DNA of 64,000 nucleotides from Streptomyces sp. NRRL B-1347 (GTDB lineage: Bacteria; Actinomycetota; Actinomycetes; Streptomycetales; Streptomycetaceae): NCBI RefSeq assembly GCF_000720325.1, contig NZ_JOJM01000005.1, positions 62,001-126,000 of the forward strand, given 5' to 3'. Numbering within the stretch: the stretch's first letter is position 1; each line of letters begins with the position of its first letter. Below are positions 63,636 to 64,000 of the stretch, piece by piece. The notes under the pieces are model-generated. The model saw nothing but the letters and a program-made list of their open reading frames with translations, had not been told where the DNA came from and did no database searches. The translations under genes and the position numbers were made by a program.

Positions 63636-64000
63636 TCACCGGCGCGCGGAGCCGCCCGAGTACACGACGTCGATCAGCAGGATCCGGTCGTTGCCCGGTG
63701 CGCCGTCCCGGTCGATGGACGTGGTCAGCCAGATGTCGCCCTGGGGGTCGACCTCGACGGTGCGCAGCCGGTTGTACGTGCCCTGGAAGTACGTCCGCTG
63801 GTCGGCCAGGCCGGAGCTCGCGTCGATGCGCATCCGGTACATCCGCTGGCCCCGGGTGGTGGCGACGAAGACGTGGTCGTTGATGATGGTCAGGCCGCTG
63901 GGCGAGCCGGAGGCCACCGGCCAGGTCTTCTTCGGCGGGATCGATCCCGCGCAGCTGCCGCTGGTGCCCTCGCAGTTGGGCCAGCCGTAGTTGCCGCCCT
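63636..64000 (-). CDS. PQQ-type sugar dehydrogenase (Gdh/sorbosone family), 3' part only
   Basis: The C-terminal part of about 120 residues of a longer protein that runs beyond the window. NYGWPNCEG (bases 63965-63992) is the signature of glucose/sorbosone dehydrogenases, followed by beta-propeller strands GLTIINDHVFVATTRGQ and VEVDPQGDIWLTTS. Likely exported or membrane-anchored sugar oxidation. The start, the signal peptide and the remaining blades are off the right edge. Confidence 0.8.
   Translation of the reverse strand, partial: GGNYGWPNCEGTSGSCAGSIPPKKTWPVASGSPSGLTIINDHVFVATTRGQRMYRMRIDASSGLADQRTYFQGTYNRLRTVEVDPQGDIWLTTSIDRDGAPGNDRILLIDVVYSGGSARR

Overview
This 64 kb window is very GC-rich, coding-dense DNA with frequent GTG starts, 4-bp stop/start overlaps and long GC hairpins between convergent genes. 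A short chaplin (40183-40422), a large LuxR/LAL regulator, three cytochrome P450 proteins, several GNAT acetyltransferases, TetR/LacI/PadR/Fur repressors and many small Sec-exported proteins all point to a Streptomyces-type actinomycete. The content is mostly accessory and specialised metabolism. I saw no rRNA, tRNA, CRISPR array, transposase or replication origin.

Layout. 1-2046: 3' part of an aspartase gene and a small orphan gene whose paralogue lies at 54312. 2428-8430: a compact candidate RiPP operon with an MFS exporter, an S9-family serine peptidase, a 42-residue precursor peptide, a B12-binding radical SAM enzyme of the RiPP C-methyltransferase type and a DUF5825-like partner. This is the most interesting locus. 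8532-10566: a TetM/OtrA-type ribosome-protection GTPase preceded by a short leader ORF that overlaps its start. 10699-19823: GNATs, small secreted proteins, a methyltransferase, a divergent TetR/NmrA pair with clustered palindromes, a frameshifted repeat-protein gene, and a protein that looks like an alpha/beta hydrolase without its nucleophile.

20065-25608: a self-sufficient CYP102 (P450-reductase fusion), an MFS transporter and a TetR repressor; the P450 and tetR upstream regions share an operator-like nonamer. 25777-29665: a P450 lacking the usual I-helix acid, a cobalamin riboswitch in front of a thioredoxin-like ferredoxin gene, a corrinoid-binding BtuF-like protein and a secreted beta-propeller protein. 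29748-34741: PadR plus acyl-CoA dehydrogenase, two tandem RNHCP zinc proteins, Fur and DUF2180. 34814-42188: a CynX-type transporter, two I36-like inhibitors, a UvrA-like ATPase, a chaplin, and a P450 with its own 3Fe-4S ferredoxin.

42291-55631: GNAT, DoxX, GrpB, a secreted RelA/SpoT-fold enzyme resembling the Streptomyces ATP nucleotide 3'-pyrophosphokinase, an FAD monooxygenase, a LacI-controlled nucleoside hydrolase/MFS operon with matching operators, a LAL regulator and an alpha/beta hydrolase. 55645-64000: a methyltransferase, a three-subunit molybdenum hydroxylase of the PaoABC type (the FAD subunit has four cysteines for an Fe-S cluster), another methyltransferase, a Tat-exported M28 peptidase, a lipoprotein and the C-terminal part of a PQQ-type sugar dehydrogenase. 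All functions are read from motifs and remembered family features; no database search was run.
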